DNA of 64,000 nt, taken from assembly GCA_019188255.1 (NCBI GenBank), contig JAETXT010000005.1, positions 3,410,001 through 3,474,000 of the forward strand, in the 5' to 3' direction. The notes beneath the pieces were generated by a model. The model saw only the letters and a program-made list of their open reading frames with translations, was not told where the DNA came from and ran no database searches. Shown here one piece after another: positions 46,219 to 58,300 of the stretch. Each line of letters starts with the position of its first letter. Within the stretch, counting starts at the first letter, position 1. The position numbers were made by a program, and so were the translations under genes. Source of the stretch: Verticillium longisporum (lineage: Eukaryota; Ascomycota; Sordariomycetes; Glomerellales; Plectosphaerellaceae).

Positions 46219-49200
46219 ATGTCTCCCCCGTCACCGACGACATCAACCGAACAAGATGGCGGCGGCATTCCGTCTCGTCATCGAGCCGTGTCTCCCAATG
46301 CAGAGCTAGACACTGCCGACAACAGAAGCATACCCAAACCAAAGCGCCTGGCCTGCATGATCTGTCGCAAAGGAAATTGAAATGCGACGGCATCAAACCC
46401 AGCTGCAGCACATGCACGAGGCTAGGCCACTCGTGCGCATACGACGAAGTGCGTCGAAAGAGCGGCCCCAAGCGGGGCTATGTCAAGGCTTTAGAGGAGC
46501 GTCTCAGTGAGCGTGACCCCCTCGCTGTCCTGGCGTTGCGCCCGTGTTCGCGCCTACTGATCGTGTGCTTCTATCTGTAGAGCAAGTCGAAACCCTCCTC
46601 AACAAAACCAAAGACTCGACGACAGGTGCCGATACCAATGCGGCCGCGCCTCTGAACCTTGACACCGCATCAGCTACCCGCGTCCAGCTGCCACCCGCCG
46701 CCGCCGGTGATGGCTTCAGCGGCCAGAACGCCACGCTCACACTTCCAGGCGACCGCGACATGGATCGCTGGCAGTTTGCGGGCGAGTCGCCTCAACCTGG
46801 GCCTCCCATGGACGACTTCAACTTCAACGCGAGCATGAACCCCGGCTTAAACCCCAATATGCCGATGGGAATGGGCAACCTCAATAATACGAACTTCCCA
46901 TGGGAAATGATAGGACTTGGTCTGGAGGAGCCTCTGCCACCACAGGAGACGATCGATGAGCTGTTTGTTCGCCCTTCTGTGCTTGGCATGTGACGCAGCT
47001 AACAGTAGCACCTACGCAGGCATCAGATCTACTTTGAGAAGGTTCACCCTTCCTTGCCAATGATCCACAAGTACAGGTATCTGGCGGCCATGAACCTGTT
47101 AGTATGACCCTCTGCCTCCCGCGACCGATTTGAGCTGATGACTGTGCTTTAAGAGCCCCAAATCAACGTCCACCCGTTGCACTCCGATACGCAATCTGGA
47201 CCTTGGCTTGTTCCATCACAGACAAGTACATCGATTTGAAGGACTTGTTCTATCAACGTGCACGTAAGTACGTGGAAGGTGACTATATCAAAGGCTACGG
47301 AGAACACATGATATCTGTCGCCCATGCACAAACCCATGTTTTGTTGGCTTCATATGAATTCAAGATGATGTATTTCCCAAGAGCATGGATGAATACGGGG
47401 GCGGCAGTCCGCTTGTGTCAAATGTGAGTAGAGACACCATGCTGAATATGGGGTCGCGGAGCGGAGTCACTAATGTCATCCAGGATTGGTCTTCACCGCT
47501 TAGATGGGGCGGGCCTCGACGTCAAGCAATGCCTTCCACCCCCGCGCGATTGGACCGAGCGCGAAGAGCGGCGGCGCACGTTCTGGATGGCATTCTGCGA
47601 GGATCGGTATGCGAGCATCGGCACCGGCTGGCCCATGACCATCGACGAGAAGGACATTATGACGAACCTACCATCCTCGGACGAAGCTTTCGATATGAGT
47701 AGGCCTGAGCAGACGCAATCGCTACAAGACAGCATGAGTCCTGCAGGAGCAAGCAAACTCTCATCTTTCGGCGGAATTGTGCTCATGGCCTGTCTTTTTG
47801 GCCGTAACCTTATCCACCTTCACAGACCCGACGTCGACGACCGAGACAACGACCTCAACGGCGAGTTCTGGAAACGCCACAGGTCCATGGACAACATAAT
47901 TCTCAATACATCGCTCTGCCTGCCGCCTCATATCAAGCTGCCGTCCGGCCTCAGCAACCCCAACATTGTTTTTACCAATATGAGCATCCACACCTCGACA
48001 ATATGCCTTCATCAGGCGGCTATTTTCAAAGCTGATAAGAACAAGCTACCGGCATCAGTGAGTGCCGAAAGCAAGGTGCGCTGCATTACCGCTGCCAACG
48101 AGATTGCGAGTATCATGAGGATGATATCGCACATGGATCTAAGCTGCGTAAGTCTTGTCTGGCGCCGTTACCTTACGGCAAGGTCCTCTAACAAGCCTAC
48201 AGATGAACCCTTTTATTGCGTTCTGCCTCTATGTGGCTGCGAGGGTATTCGTGCAATATCTCAAGAGTCGACCTGATGACAGTCAGACGGCAGATTCATT
48301 GCGTTTTCTGCTGTCAGCCATGAATGCTCTGAAGCGCAGGAACCCCCTTACGGAGTCATTCTTGGTACAGCTTGATGTCGATCTAGAAGCTTTGGGGATG
48401 AGAATTCCGAAGCTGAGAGCTGCATTCCCACGAAGCGGCGACAGTGTACGTTTTTCCTCACCGCCACATGGCCCTTGGTGCCGTTGACTGACATTGTCGC
48501 GTGCTTTAGCCGGATGCCACCGCCGCGGGAAAGCGCTGTGATGAAGAAGGTGCTTCAGGAATTCTGGCCTACAGGAATGATTGCAACTACACGAACGGCG
48601 ATGATGCCGTTCCAGTCACCGCCCCTGGCATTGTCGAACCGGTTTCGGGCACTCAGCCTGTGAGCAGAACTATTTCGGACTCGTCCGGCTTCTCGGGCCA
48701 GCGCTGGCTTGGTCCAGACGCTGGATTCGCTCAAGAGGGAGGTGCCTCTCGCGTGCCTTTGCAGGGCATGGTCCTGACGCCGGGGTCAGGTTCGTTGGGG
48801 GCTCGCGAAACGGTACAGGTGCTGTGTTCGGACAGAGCGAAAGTAGCGTCGACAACACTCTGGGCTCGCCAGATGGCGATCAGTCTAATCGGCCGACACC
48901 CAACTCAAGCTCAGCCTCTGAACATCGAAGCGGGCCGACTGCATCAGTTGGCATGGAAGGATCCAGCAGAAACTCGTTCGACGCCAGTCCAGCCTCTAAC
49001 AACCCAAGCGCTACTATCGGGGTGAACGGCGAATCCACCACTGCTGGCTTCTTCGCCGACTCACAAGGGTTCAACCTGGGTCCCACCGGGATGACACCAG
49101 GGGCCAGGTTCCAGATGGGTGACAGCCCTGTGGATGCCTATGGCATGGCGTCCAACGGGTGGCCGGGCATGCCAGGTCAGACAGGCATGACCCCAATGAG

Positions 49201-49279
49201 CGAGGGGGTGCTACGATCGCTCATGAATATGGGACCGATGGACGCGATGGATCTGTCATCGTGGGACTCGGGAGCCTAG
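46219..49279 (+). CDS. Zn2Cys6 transcription factor with fungal-specific middle domain
   Basis: Seven exons: 46219-46506, 46581-46966, 47027-47097, 47154-47423, 47484-48147, 48203-48445 and 48510-49279, with introns of 55-74 bases, about 897 residues once two frame breaks are allowed for. The DNA-binding domain is CMICRK followed by LKCDGIKPSCSTCTRLGHSC, then a basic linker (RRKSGPKRGYVKALEERL) and a short coiled coil. The middle homology region starts around IYFEKVHPSLPMIHKYRYLAAMNL and includes AWMNTGAAVRLCQMIGLHRLD and ERRRTFWMAFCEDRYASI. The C-terminus is Gly/Met/Ser-rich, as in activation domains. The frame breaks inside the zinc cluster at an A3 run (46369-46371) and in the tail at a G5 run (48797-48801); one extra base at each restores it. 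The target genes are unknown. Confidence 0.88.
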
Positions 49280-49798
49280 CTGGTCGTCGTCCCCTTGATG
49301 TGAATCTACAGCAGAATGAGAGGTTCAGAATGAGGAGTTCGGGGGGGATATTTCTTGATGAAGGCATGATACGTGCCAATGTACGACTAATTTTTCCACT
49401 CAGTATTGAGGGTTCACGGGGGAGCAGGGTGGATGACGGGGTATTCCGTGGCCTGGTAGGTCGGCGTTGGTGGCTTCAATCGAGATTGATTCAATCATGG
49501 AAAACTTGGGTTGATGAACTGATTTGGTGCCTTCAAGAGTGTTGAATGGTCGGTTAGTATGGCTATTTGGTCCTTGGTGATGCTAGTAATGCAATACCAT
49601 CGGTATGCATCAATACACAAATGCCCTACTATCCGATTTATGAGTCCAGAAAGAGTCGCTTCTTTTGAACACATGGACCTCTGCTCAACTCCCCAGAGCT
49701 CAATCAACCACGATCCGTCTACTACTCGATAAAGCAGCAACATCAGTCAAACCGGCCCACGAACCCCTACTTGTATTCACCGGCCGCGTCCGATAGTC
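49280..49798. other. short intergenic spacer
   Basis: 519 bases between two rightward genes, holding the 3' region of the transcription factor and the promoter of the next gene. No element recognised. Confidence 0.6.
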
Positions 49799-51914
49799 AT
49801 GCCTGATTCCGGGCCGCCGCCGTTTGACTTGGGGAACGGTGGACCTCCGATCATGTCACATTACCAGGCGGCTCTTCACGGAGACGTCTTTCACCAGGAT
49901 TTGTCTCACACTACCAACTGTGCCTCACCCGATGTCCCAGTCGCGACTTCTCCCCCAGTGACAGAGGCCAACGTGCGGCATCTGATGAATAGTCGCGATG
50001 ACCCAGGGCAAGCCGTTCACTCAACACAGGGACAAGCGCTTCCGGTGCAGACCCCAGCGGGCCAACCATCTCATTTCGAAGCCTTGCCACCCCCCTTCGG
50101 CCCTCAACTTGACCCTCGTCTCGCGCCAACCGGGGTTCCTGCTGCCGTACCAGGCCATGTACCGTCACAGAGCGCACAGCCCGAAGACGCTACAACCTAT
50201 GTTTTGGATCCTCCTGAGTTGCAAGAATGGAGACAGCGCTTGTTCGACGCGGACGGTGTCATAGTCTTGACCAATGAACAGTATTTGATCACGAACACTC
50301 CCTAGACATTTCCTTTCGATTCTGACCTTGACATTTACCAGATACAACACGTATTTTCCGCATGTAGACAATGTCTACTCTCATCGCAGCTCGCAAAAGT
50401 ATAAGCGGAAGCCATTCGTCTCTCACTACTATGACTGCAGGCTCAAGGGGCGTCCACCGGGAACACCCAAGTCTGATGACCCGAACAAAAAGAAGCGAAA
50501 GCGTACTGTTCGCGAATTGAATCAGTGTGATGTGAAGATCAAGATCACCGAGTACTTCCCCGGCGCCACACTGCACGATCTAGATGACGGAACGTACACG
50601 CCTGTCAACATCCCGCAGAGCGCTCTCAGCAGCGGCAGCGACCGTCGCTTCCGTGTTCTCCCAGCTGATGCCAACGATGTGCCAACGGACGTAGGCAGAG
50701 ACGGACAGAAGTTCTACACTTTACAGCGCGTCAATGGACACTTGAGCGGCAGTGGCATAGCTGGACCACATCGCCACACCTTGGCCAGAAGTGACGAGGT
50801 CAAGAAAAACAGCGTACTCCGTTTCCTGGCGAAGCAAGAGCAAGCGGCCAAAAAGGTATGACATGTATATTGATGTAATTCGATACTGATCGGGGAGAAC
50901 TAACACAATCATAGATACAAACTTCTAGAAAAGCCTCCGAAGCAGCAGCAGCGACGATCAGGAAGCACTCGAAAGATTATGACACGAAGTTCTTTGCAGC
51001 ATGTTATTGGTACGTCCTCTTTCAACGTTTATACTTATTTATACTTGGTAACATCTGTCGAACTAAATGACCTTGCCACAGCCCATTTGCTCAGCGAGTC
51101 TGGATAGCTTTGGAGGCGAAGAAGTTGCCTTACCAGTACGTTGAAGTTGACCCCTATCGCACACCACTGCCGAGGCAACTTCTCGAAGCCAACCCAAGAG
51201 GCACTGTGCCTGCCATCAAGCAAGGGGATTGGGCCTGCTCAGGGAGCACAGTGATTCTCGAATACGTAAGACGTTCTGCAGCCCAAAGAAAGGGCCAAAC
51301 TTTGGAGCAGGACTGACATGCGTCGCAGTTGGAAGACGCCGATCCAGCAAATTCCCTCTTCCCCCCCGACGCTCATCTCAAGGCGAACTGTCGGGTTTGG
51401 ATTGACCATGTTCGTGCCCTAGTCGTCGATTTCATTCATGTGTTTGTTTCCCTGTGGACTCGATTGACACAGTCTATAGATCAACACCATGATTGTGCCC
51501 TCGTTCTTCAAAGTCCTTAGGAACGTCGATGAAACGCTTCGCCCAATATGCACCGAACAGTTACAGCTACACATCACAGAACTGGTGCTTGCTGCAGACG
51601 AGCAGGTAAGACAATGCTTGTCATGTCGTGTGGCTGGCTCTGGAGCACGTAGTAAGACCTGCTAACGTCGAGAGCAGGGCCCATTCTTTCTTGGTAACGC
51701 GCTTTCAATAGTCGATGTCCACTTCGCGCCAATAGCCCTCCGACTATCCCGCATGCTACAGCCAGCTCGCGGATGGACGGAGCCCTTGCCCAATCTTCGC
51801 TGGGAGACGTGGTTGAATGCGATTGAAAACAACCTTCACGTCCAAGCAACGACGAGTTCCAGGGATCTCTACCTCAGTACCATGGACCTACTAGCGCAAG
51901 ATCCTAGTGTGTAG
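49799..51914 (+). CDS. fusion protein: basic nuclear-like domain plus omega-type glutathione transferase
   Basis: Seven exons: 49799-50280, 50342-50855, 50915-51009, 51082-51265, 51329-51409, 51480-51605 and 51678-51914, giving 572 residues with no frame defect. Residues 1-160 are Pro/Gln-rich and disordered. About 162-330 is a basic domain of unknown type (VSHYYDCRLKGRPPGTPKS, then a lysine/arginine run NKKKRKRTVRE, then CDVKIKITEYFPG). A helical stretch (EAAAATIRKHSKDYDTKF) leads to the GST fold from C364: CPFAQRVWIALEAKKLPYQY with a Cys-Pro-Phe active site as in omega GSTs, NPRGTVPAI for the cis-proline loop, and a C-terminal helical domain (VPSFFKVLRN; GPFFLGNALSIVDVHFAPIAL). Omega enzymes act as thiol transferases or reductases. 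The basic half suggests a nuclear or DNA-associated role, which is inference. Confidence 0.85.
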
Positions 51915-52414
51915 ATTTAATAGAGGGGGCTCAGTTGCATCTGACCACATTTGGAGTCGTGGACAAAGTCAAGTCCATGTCGGTTTCCGCATTCTGCCCG
52001 CTAGATCAGCCCACCATGTATCGACGTCACCGTGGTGCAGCTCCCCCCACCCCGCCTCAATCCATCTCAAACTGAAAACAATCGAACCTGCCGCTGTCCC
52101 TCGAAAGCAATCATCAGGCCACTCTAGCTACCATTCCAAACCAAATCGTGACCCTCGCGCCACACACAAACCCTTGTGCACCTACATACCCAAGCCGCCT
52201 CTCCGAGGGCTTGCTCTTATCAAGATCCGTCGTCTGCAATATCAGTCTAGCGCAGTCCTGACATTGCATTCGTGCAAGCATCAGACCACAAGCAGTCGCG
52301 CGTCACTCAACCTTTTCGGCTTAAGAAGACTGCAGGCCTCTCTGGGGCGAGAATAGCTGAAAGACAGGGAAAACCCATCGTCAAAAAAACGGATACATCT
52401 AGAAAGTGGTCAAC
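51915..52414. other. short intergenic spacer
   Basis: 500 bases upstream of the acetate kinase gene, its probable promoter. No TATA box is obvious; an A7 run lies just before the start region at 52383-52389. Confidence 0.6.
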
Positions 52415-53753
52415 ATGAAGGTCATCCTCGCCATCAACGCGGGGTCCAGCTCGGTAAAGATCTCCGTCTACTCCGCTGAGTTCCAGCAAAAGCCCCGCCA
52501 ATTCGCGGAAACGCAGATCAGCGGATTGACAGCCCCGCCTGCCCAATTATCGTACACCCGGAATGGCGTCACCGTTAGGAAGTCCGAGAAGCTGCAAGAA
52601 GAGCAGGTCAAGAGCCAGGACGACGCTTTCAAGCTTCTCCTGAAGACATTGATTGAGGATCAAGAGCTGAAGGAGATTCAGGCGAAAGACGACATTGGCA
52701 TCACCAGCCACAGAATCGTCCATGGGGGGACTACACGGCTTCCCAAATCATCACGCCCGACACGTACCATCACCTGGAGAAGCTCAGCGACCTCGCGCCC
52801 CTGCACAACGGTGCCGCCCTGACCATTGTCAGGTCTTGCATCGACGAGCTCCCTGACGCGGTCAATGTGGCCTGTTTCGATTCTCAGTTCCACTCCACTA
52901 TCCCAGAGCACATTCGCACGTATCCCATCAACGTCGACGTTGCAAAGAAGAACCATCTCCGGAAATATGGCTTTCACGGGATCAGCTATTCGTTCATCAC
53001 GAGGTCTGTGGCCGATTTCTTGAAGAAAGACGCCGCTGATCTCAACATCATCGCGCTTCATCTGGGCAGCGGCGCCAGCGCCTGTGCCGTTAGACAGGGC
53101 CAGAGTTGGGATACCAGCATGGGCCTGACGCCCCTCGCCGGTCTCCCCGGCGCGACGAGGAGCGGAAGCGTAGATCCAAGGTGTGTTGTGGTCCCCACCT
53201 TTCCGTACTCGCACCCCTATTGCCAACCAGATCACAGTAGCCTGACATTTGGTGCGTTTTCGCCATGAATAGCCTCGTCTTCCACTACGCGAGCGACGTC
53301 GGGAAGCTCTCCCCCTCATCGACCTCCGAGCTGCACATCTCGCGCGCTGAGGAGATCCTTAACAAAGAGAGCGGCTGGAAGGCCCTGACGGGCACGACCG
53401 ACTTTGGCGTCATTGCCGACAGCAACGACCCGAAGCACAAGTTGGCGTTTGACATTTTTGTCGATCGCGTCTGCGGCTTCATAGGCAGCTACTTTGTATC
53501 GCTCGGCGGCCAGGTCGACGCTCTCGTCTTTGCCGGAGGCATCGGGGAGAAGAGCGGCAAGCTGCGCGCGCGCGTCGGAGCCCAAGTTGCGTGCCTTGGG
53601 TTTGAGGTGGATGATTCGTTGAACGGCAAGAAGATTGTCGACACTGTTCAGGACGTGGGCAAGCAAGGGAAGGGAAAGCGCGTGCTCGTATGCCAGACGG
53701 ATGAGCAACTGGAGATGGCTCGGTTCTGTGCTGAGAATGATAACATATGGTGA
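52415..53753 (+). CDS. ackA: acetate kinase
   Basis: Two exons, 52415-53180 and 53273-53753, with a 92-base intron, about 415 residues once one frame break is allowed for, close to the usual 400. The sugar-kinase/Hsp70-like fold is evident: phosphate-binding N-terminus VILAINAGSSSVKISVY, then HRIVHGG, FDSQFHSTIPEH, YGFHGISYSFI and ALHLGSGASACAVRQG, with MGLTPLAGLPGATR and the C-terminal VFAGGIGEKSGKLR. It interconverts acetate plus ATP and acetyl phosphate plus ADP. In fungi it usually works with a phosphoketolase, and none is visible nearby. The frame breaks in a six-G run (52724-52729) right after VHGG. Seven Gs restore the downstream frame and make the coding length divisible by three, so I treat the gene as functional. 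Confidence 0.93.
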
Positions 53754-54387
53754 GCGTGCTTCCTGGCTAAGCTACTCATCTGGTACCGTAAGATTATATA
53801 TAGCCGTGTCTTTCCACAGTCGTGTGTTTGTGGACAGTAGAAGATGTAAGACATTTTGTGTACAAGTCACGAATTGGGACACATGTGGTGAAGATGGCAT
53901 AGTGTTCGTATTTTCATCGTCTTCTGCGTCTAGTGACTAGCCCGCAACAAGTGTGCATGGCGTGTCTGCTCATAAAGAACCGAGAAGTGCCTGCGTGCGA
54001 TGGACCACGACGCGAGCCCTGTTCATCACGTTTGTCTGGAAACAAGGTGGTGACAAGCTCACACAATATCCGATTGATTCCAGCGCCGTTTTTGTATACC
54101 CTTGCGCATGATCCTCCGTGTGTAAATGCATGTGCGCCCATCATATGCTTTGCGCCCATGTTGCCCTGAACGCCAATAGATAGAAAGAAACCCGAGGTAT
54201 CCTGGTATATGTCACAGCCCGTGCCTAAACGCCGATCGCAACAAGATAATAAAGCCAAGAGAAGACGCTGCAAACAGAGGTGGTGGTTTGCAAGCGGGAG
54301 AGGTAGATGTTAACATGAGGGTGATTGCGTACGGTGTATGGGATTGAAGAGTGCGAGGTAGAAAGAAGAAATGGCTATGAATTGCAC
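53754..54387. other. convergent intergenic spacer
   Basis: 634 bases between the 3' ends of ackA and the C2H2 gene. AT-rich near 53790-53800 (GATTATATATAGCC). No gene recognised. Confidence 0.6.
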
Positions 54388-55320
54388 TCAACCCTCTTGG
54401 CAAGCGATGGCCATAGCGAGAGCGTCAAGGCCGCTGGGTGTCCGCGCGGCGCTGGGGCGACTCATGAGAGGAGCATTGAGCGCCCGCAAATCCCATGCGC
54501 CAGAGGAAACTCCAGGAGACGGCAAGGGTGTAGTGTTAGATGCGGAGTGGTTGTACTGCTCGGCATCCCAGGCTGCCTGTTCACGTTGGGCGGCGCGGAA
54601 ACTGGCGGACGTCTTGCTAGAGGACGAGGACCTTCTTGCAGACCCTGTAAGGGCACCAACGGCAGCGCGCGAAGGCACGGGCTTGGTCGAGGCAGGCATA
54701 CGCGCCTTGTCCTTGTAGTGAGTTTCGAGATGTTGCTTCATGTTGTCGGCCCTGGTGAACTTCTTTTGGCAGCCAGCGAAGGTGCACTGCACGGCCTTCT
54801 CGGCCGTGTGGATCTTGGAGTGCCGCGAGGCATGGCCAGAGGTGGTGAAGGTCTTCTCGCAACCGTGGCTGTCCCGATAGCGGCAGGGATACCGCTTGCC
54901 GGCGCGGTCCGGTAGGTTAGAGGTGGCGGTAGCATCGTCATCATACGAGTTGGACCTGCTAGTGGCGGCGTAGGTAGGTCGCTTGGCTGTCTGGTCGTAC
55001 TCGTCGTAAAGAGGCTGGCCGGGCGCGGAAAGGTGAGCTCGGGAGGTTTCGTATGCGGTGGGCGTCAAAGGCGAGCCAGGCCCTGTGCTCATGTTGGAGT
55101 CGTACGAGTCTGATCGGAGAAGCTCAGGTGTGTGAGGCGAGGGAGAATTGCTTCGCAGAGAGCTGGTAGAGTAGTTTTGCGAGTTGATCAAAGTCGAAGC
55201 CCGGTAGCTCGGACGTTGTGGTTGCGCATGCGGAGCCGGGGAGATGAAGGAAGGCGAAGGGGCGGCATCGTCGTTGAGGAGGGAGACCTTGCGGCCTGTA
55301 GCATCGCGTGCTTGCATCAT
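54388..55320 (-). CDS. C2H2 zinc-finger transcription factor
   Basis: Single exon on the minus strand, 310 residues starting MMQARDATGRKVSLLNDD. The frame stays open 38 codons further upstream but contains no ATG there. The N-terminal 140 residues are Ser/Pro-rich. Two adjacent fingers follow: finger 1 has C146, C154, H167 and H171 (YPCRYRDSHGCEKTFTTSGH) with a long seven-residue cysteine spacer; finger 2 has C179, C184, H197 and H201 (VQCTFAGCQKKFTRADNMKQ). The finger pair TFTTSGHASRH/FTRADNMKQH resembles developmental C2H2 regulators of filamentous fungi, but I cannot name the orthologue. The C-terminus is Ser/Ala-rich. An unusually long gene-free upstream region (6.3 kb) suits a developmentally regulated gene. 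Confidence 0.85.
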   Translation of the reverse strand: MMQARDATGRKVSLLNDDAAPSPSFISPAPHAQPQRPSYRASTLINSQNYSTSSLRSNSPSPHTPELLRSDSYDSNMSTGPGSPLTPTAYETSRAHLSAPGQPLYDEYDQTAKRPTYAATSRSNSYDDDATATSNLPDRAGKRYPCRYRDSHGCEKTFTTSGHASRHSKIHTAEKAVQCTFAGCQKKFTRADNMKQHLETHYKDKARMPASTKPVPSRAAVGALTGSARRSSSSSKTSASFRAAQREQAAWDAEQYNHSASNTTPLPSPGVSSGAWDLRALNAPLMSRPSAARTPSGLDALAMAIACQEG

Positions 55321-58300
55321 GGCGGCGTTGAATGGGTAGTATTGCCGTCTCGGGTTGTTGTCTCTAGACTCTGGTTGGCGTCGAAAGAGGCTGGACAGGT
55401 TGTGGAAGGTTGGATATGTAGGGTATAGGAGCAAAAGAGTGAGGAGGTCGAGGTGGGCAAGAGGATTGGTGTCAGGGTCTCAAGTATATAACAAGTTGGT
55501 ACGGGGGGCGGTCGAGCTTGGGGGAGGGAAGGAGGGGGGTGTGGTCTGAAGATGGGGGAGGAGAAGAGGATGGGAAATGGAGCTGGTGCATGAAAGCCCA
55601 TGGCATGGGAAAGCGCAGAGCGCAGAGAACCTGACCGGCGAGCGGCGACAAGGCGCCAGGGTGTGCGCAGTAGCAGAGGGTGTGCGGGCGGGTGTGTGTG
55701 GATTCGACCTACATGTACCTACCTTGGACATCTACAGGGGGAAGGGACGCTGGGATGGAGACGGACTAGCGCCGAGATAAATTATGGGACACTGGGTCTG
55801 TATGGGTCCAAGGGTCCACCCGGCGCAGAGCCAGCAGTGCTACTTCGCAAGGCAGGGCCAGGATGCAAAAAGTGGGCTGCAGCTCCCTGACTTCGACGCA
55901 CTGCGTCAGCGCTCTGCTCAGAAAGCAACGAGGAGAGGAGAGCAGAGGAAAGCAAGAAGGACAGCCACAGTCCGGGTGGGACCACAACCTGGTACCTGAG
56001 CCCCGACCGCAACACTACCCTTTCCTTCCCTCTGCCTGCTGTATTGATCCACCCACACTGCAGACGGTTATCATTCTCCCAAACCGTCACCGTCCACACC
56101 GGGCGTGGGTCCGTCACTGGAAAATGTCCGCCCACCCCGAAGGTAGGTACGTTCCAAGACCCAGCGCACACCTGACTGCACCCGAAACCTCTTTGATCCT
56201 GAGCTTGGGAGTCCTGTTAGCAGCAAATCCCGCCCGCTCGCATTGCTCTGCCCGTTCCCCCGTTCTCTGCCTCCAGGTTAAGCCACAAGCTGATCTGGTG
56301 CTGCGCAGAGGTGGATGATCCACGGTTTACAGGGTCCGTCCATAGACGCTCCTCTGTTCCGCATGGGCATCGCAGTTGTCGCATCGGTCAAGAGTCCTCT
56401 CTCTCTGTTTTTTCCTCGTGTCGCTACTCGAGAATGCGCCAGCTCGAAAACGGAGTGCGACTCATAGCCGTACGACATAGCGCCGCCGTCCCGTCTTTTG
56501 GTTTAGAACGCATTCTACGTACATGACGTCAAGGTTCCAGCGCCATCAGTGGCCAGAACCAGGGCGACGCCGCCGCAATTCTGATGGTTATGAGGGTCGA
56601 CTTTCCGACCCCCCCCTCTTCGCCGCTTGTCCTGGGACCCTTTCACGAGATGCCCCTTCCGACCCCCCCGTAAGAGACTGGCCACCGTCCCGCCCGTACA
56701 TTTGGCTGGTACTTGTCAAACCCGTGTTCACTCATCGAGCGGTAGACCCAAAGTCGTTGCAATATCTTCTCGCATACGAACGACGCATGTCGTCATCGGA
56801 GACGCGTCCGTTTTGCGCCGTCAACCACGAAGATGCCTACACAGGAGGGGGTCACCAGAGAGCTGTGAGTTATGAATGGCTATTACGAAATCCCGTCCTT
56901 GAACTGGAAAATGCCATCGACATGCCGCCGGTTCCCAGGCAGTTCTTAGTACGGCCATCTTTCTGTTTTTACTTTACCAACCCGTAGCCGGCGATCCAAC
57001 GCCCAGAAACGCACACCCCTCCCTCCCCTAGGCTCTTTACAGCAGTTGGCGGGAGGGCAAACTCTACTTTGTATCCCTGTCGCCTGGAGATCTTGGAACC
57101 AAAATGATCGCCGCAGCTTCCATTTCCCTCTCTGTACAATACTAACAAACTCGATCGATCTCGCAATTCGATGAGATGAAGTGTCGAGTGATCAAGTCAT
57201 TGACGGATGTGAGGCTAAGACATGGGTGGTGAGCCCTTCGCCTCCACCCCCATGCGACACGCAGAGGGGCGAAGAAGAGAATCCCAGCTCAAAGAAGCAA
57301 CCTGCCTTGCTGGGCAGAACAAGAACACGCGCCGAAACCACCAATGATCGGACAGATCGATAAACCCCAAAATATTTTACCTCGTTTGCTGCCACCTAAT
57401 CCTTTTACTGGCGTTTTGGCGTCTTGCTCAAGGCCCGCTGCATGGAAAGCTGGGAAGTTCGATCAACGCCTGTCCCTGGCCTGCCGTCCGATTCAAGTCG
57501 GGGTCCTTCTCCCAGAACATCACCCGTCGCCCCGTCCAACCACCAGGCCTTCGGTTCCTGTCATTCCAAGTCGCCACCCTCTGATGGAGTGGCTTCAAGG
57601 TTGCCCAACTAATGGTATGTCCCTAGGGCACTCGAGAAGAGGTGTGCAACAGTCGAACATGGCATTCTTGACAAACCGCGTCTACATGTGCTATTTGCCC
57701 ATCCATTGCTGTAGAGTCAGCTCCTCCCCCTTTCCCTTGCACGTCTCCTTGGCTGTCAATCACCCGCACACCACCAGATCGTACGCCTGGGTGCTGCTCG
57801 CGTCACAAGAAGAAGATCCGGCTTTGGTGTCTGGCAACGTGCGTCGGACCAGGCTCCGGCAGGCCATGACACCCGCCACAACACTGTGGCTTTGAACATT
57901 GGTGTGGAGCAGCAAGAAAATGTCATCTTCTGAGGCTTGCCGAAGCAGGAAATCAGGGCCAGGCTGATGGCAGCAAGGGTTCACGGCGCTAAGCCCGGAC
58001 CCCGCCGTTCTTCTGGCGCGCGAACGAGCTGCAATGCGCGCAAAACTCTGCGCGCCGAGGCGAAAAGATCGCTATTCATGGCCGCTGGTGATGGACATGT
58101 CAATGTAGATTGTATGATGCGGGTATGATTTGACATTGATGACCGGAGCATTCGTTCCACAGGCACTGGCAACCCCTCCTTTACATGGCCTGTCTACAGG
58201 TCAGGATGATGAGTACCATACGTCGAGGCCCATCCACATGACGAGAGTTTGCGCCGTCAGGAGACCCTGGCAGCCTACCTCTGACCCCAGCCTACCAGTG

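Noticed and set aside
46219..53753. Possible co-regulated cluster of transcription factor, GST fusion and acetate kinase
   Set aside because: They are merely adjacent on one strand with separate promoters; no shared pathway or partner enzyme (for example phosphoketolase) is visible.
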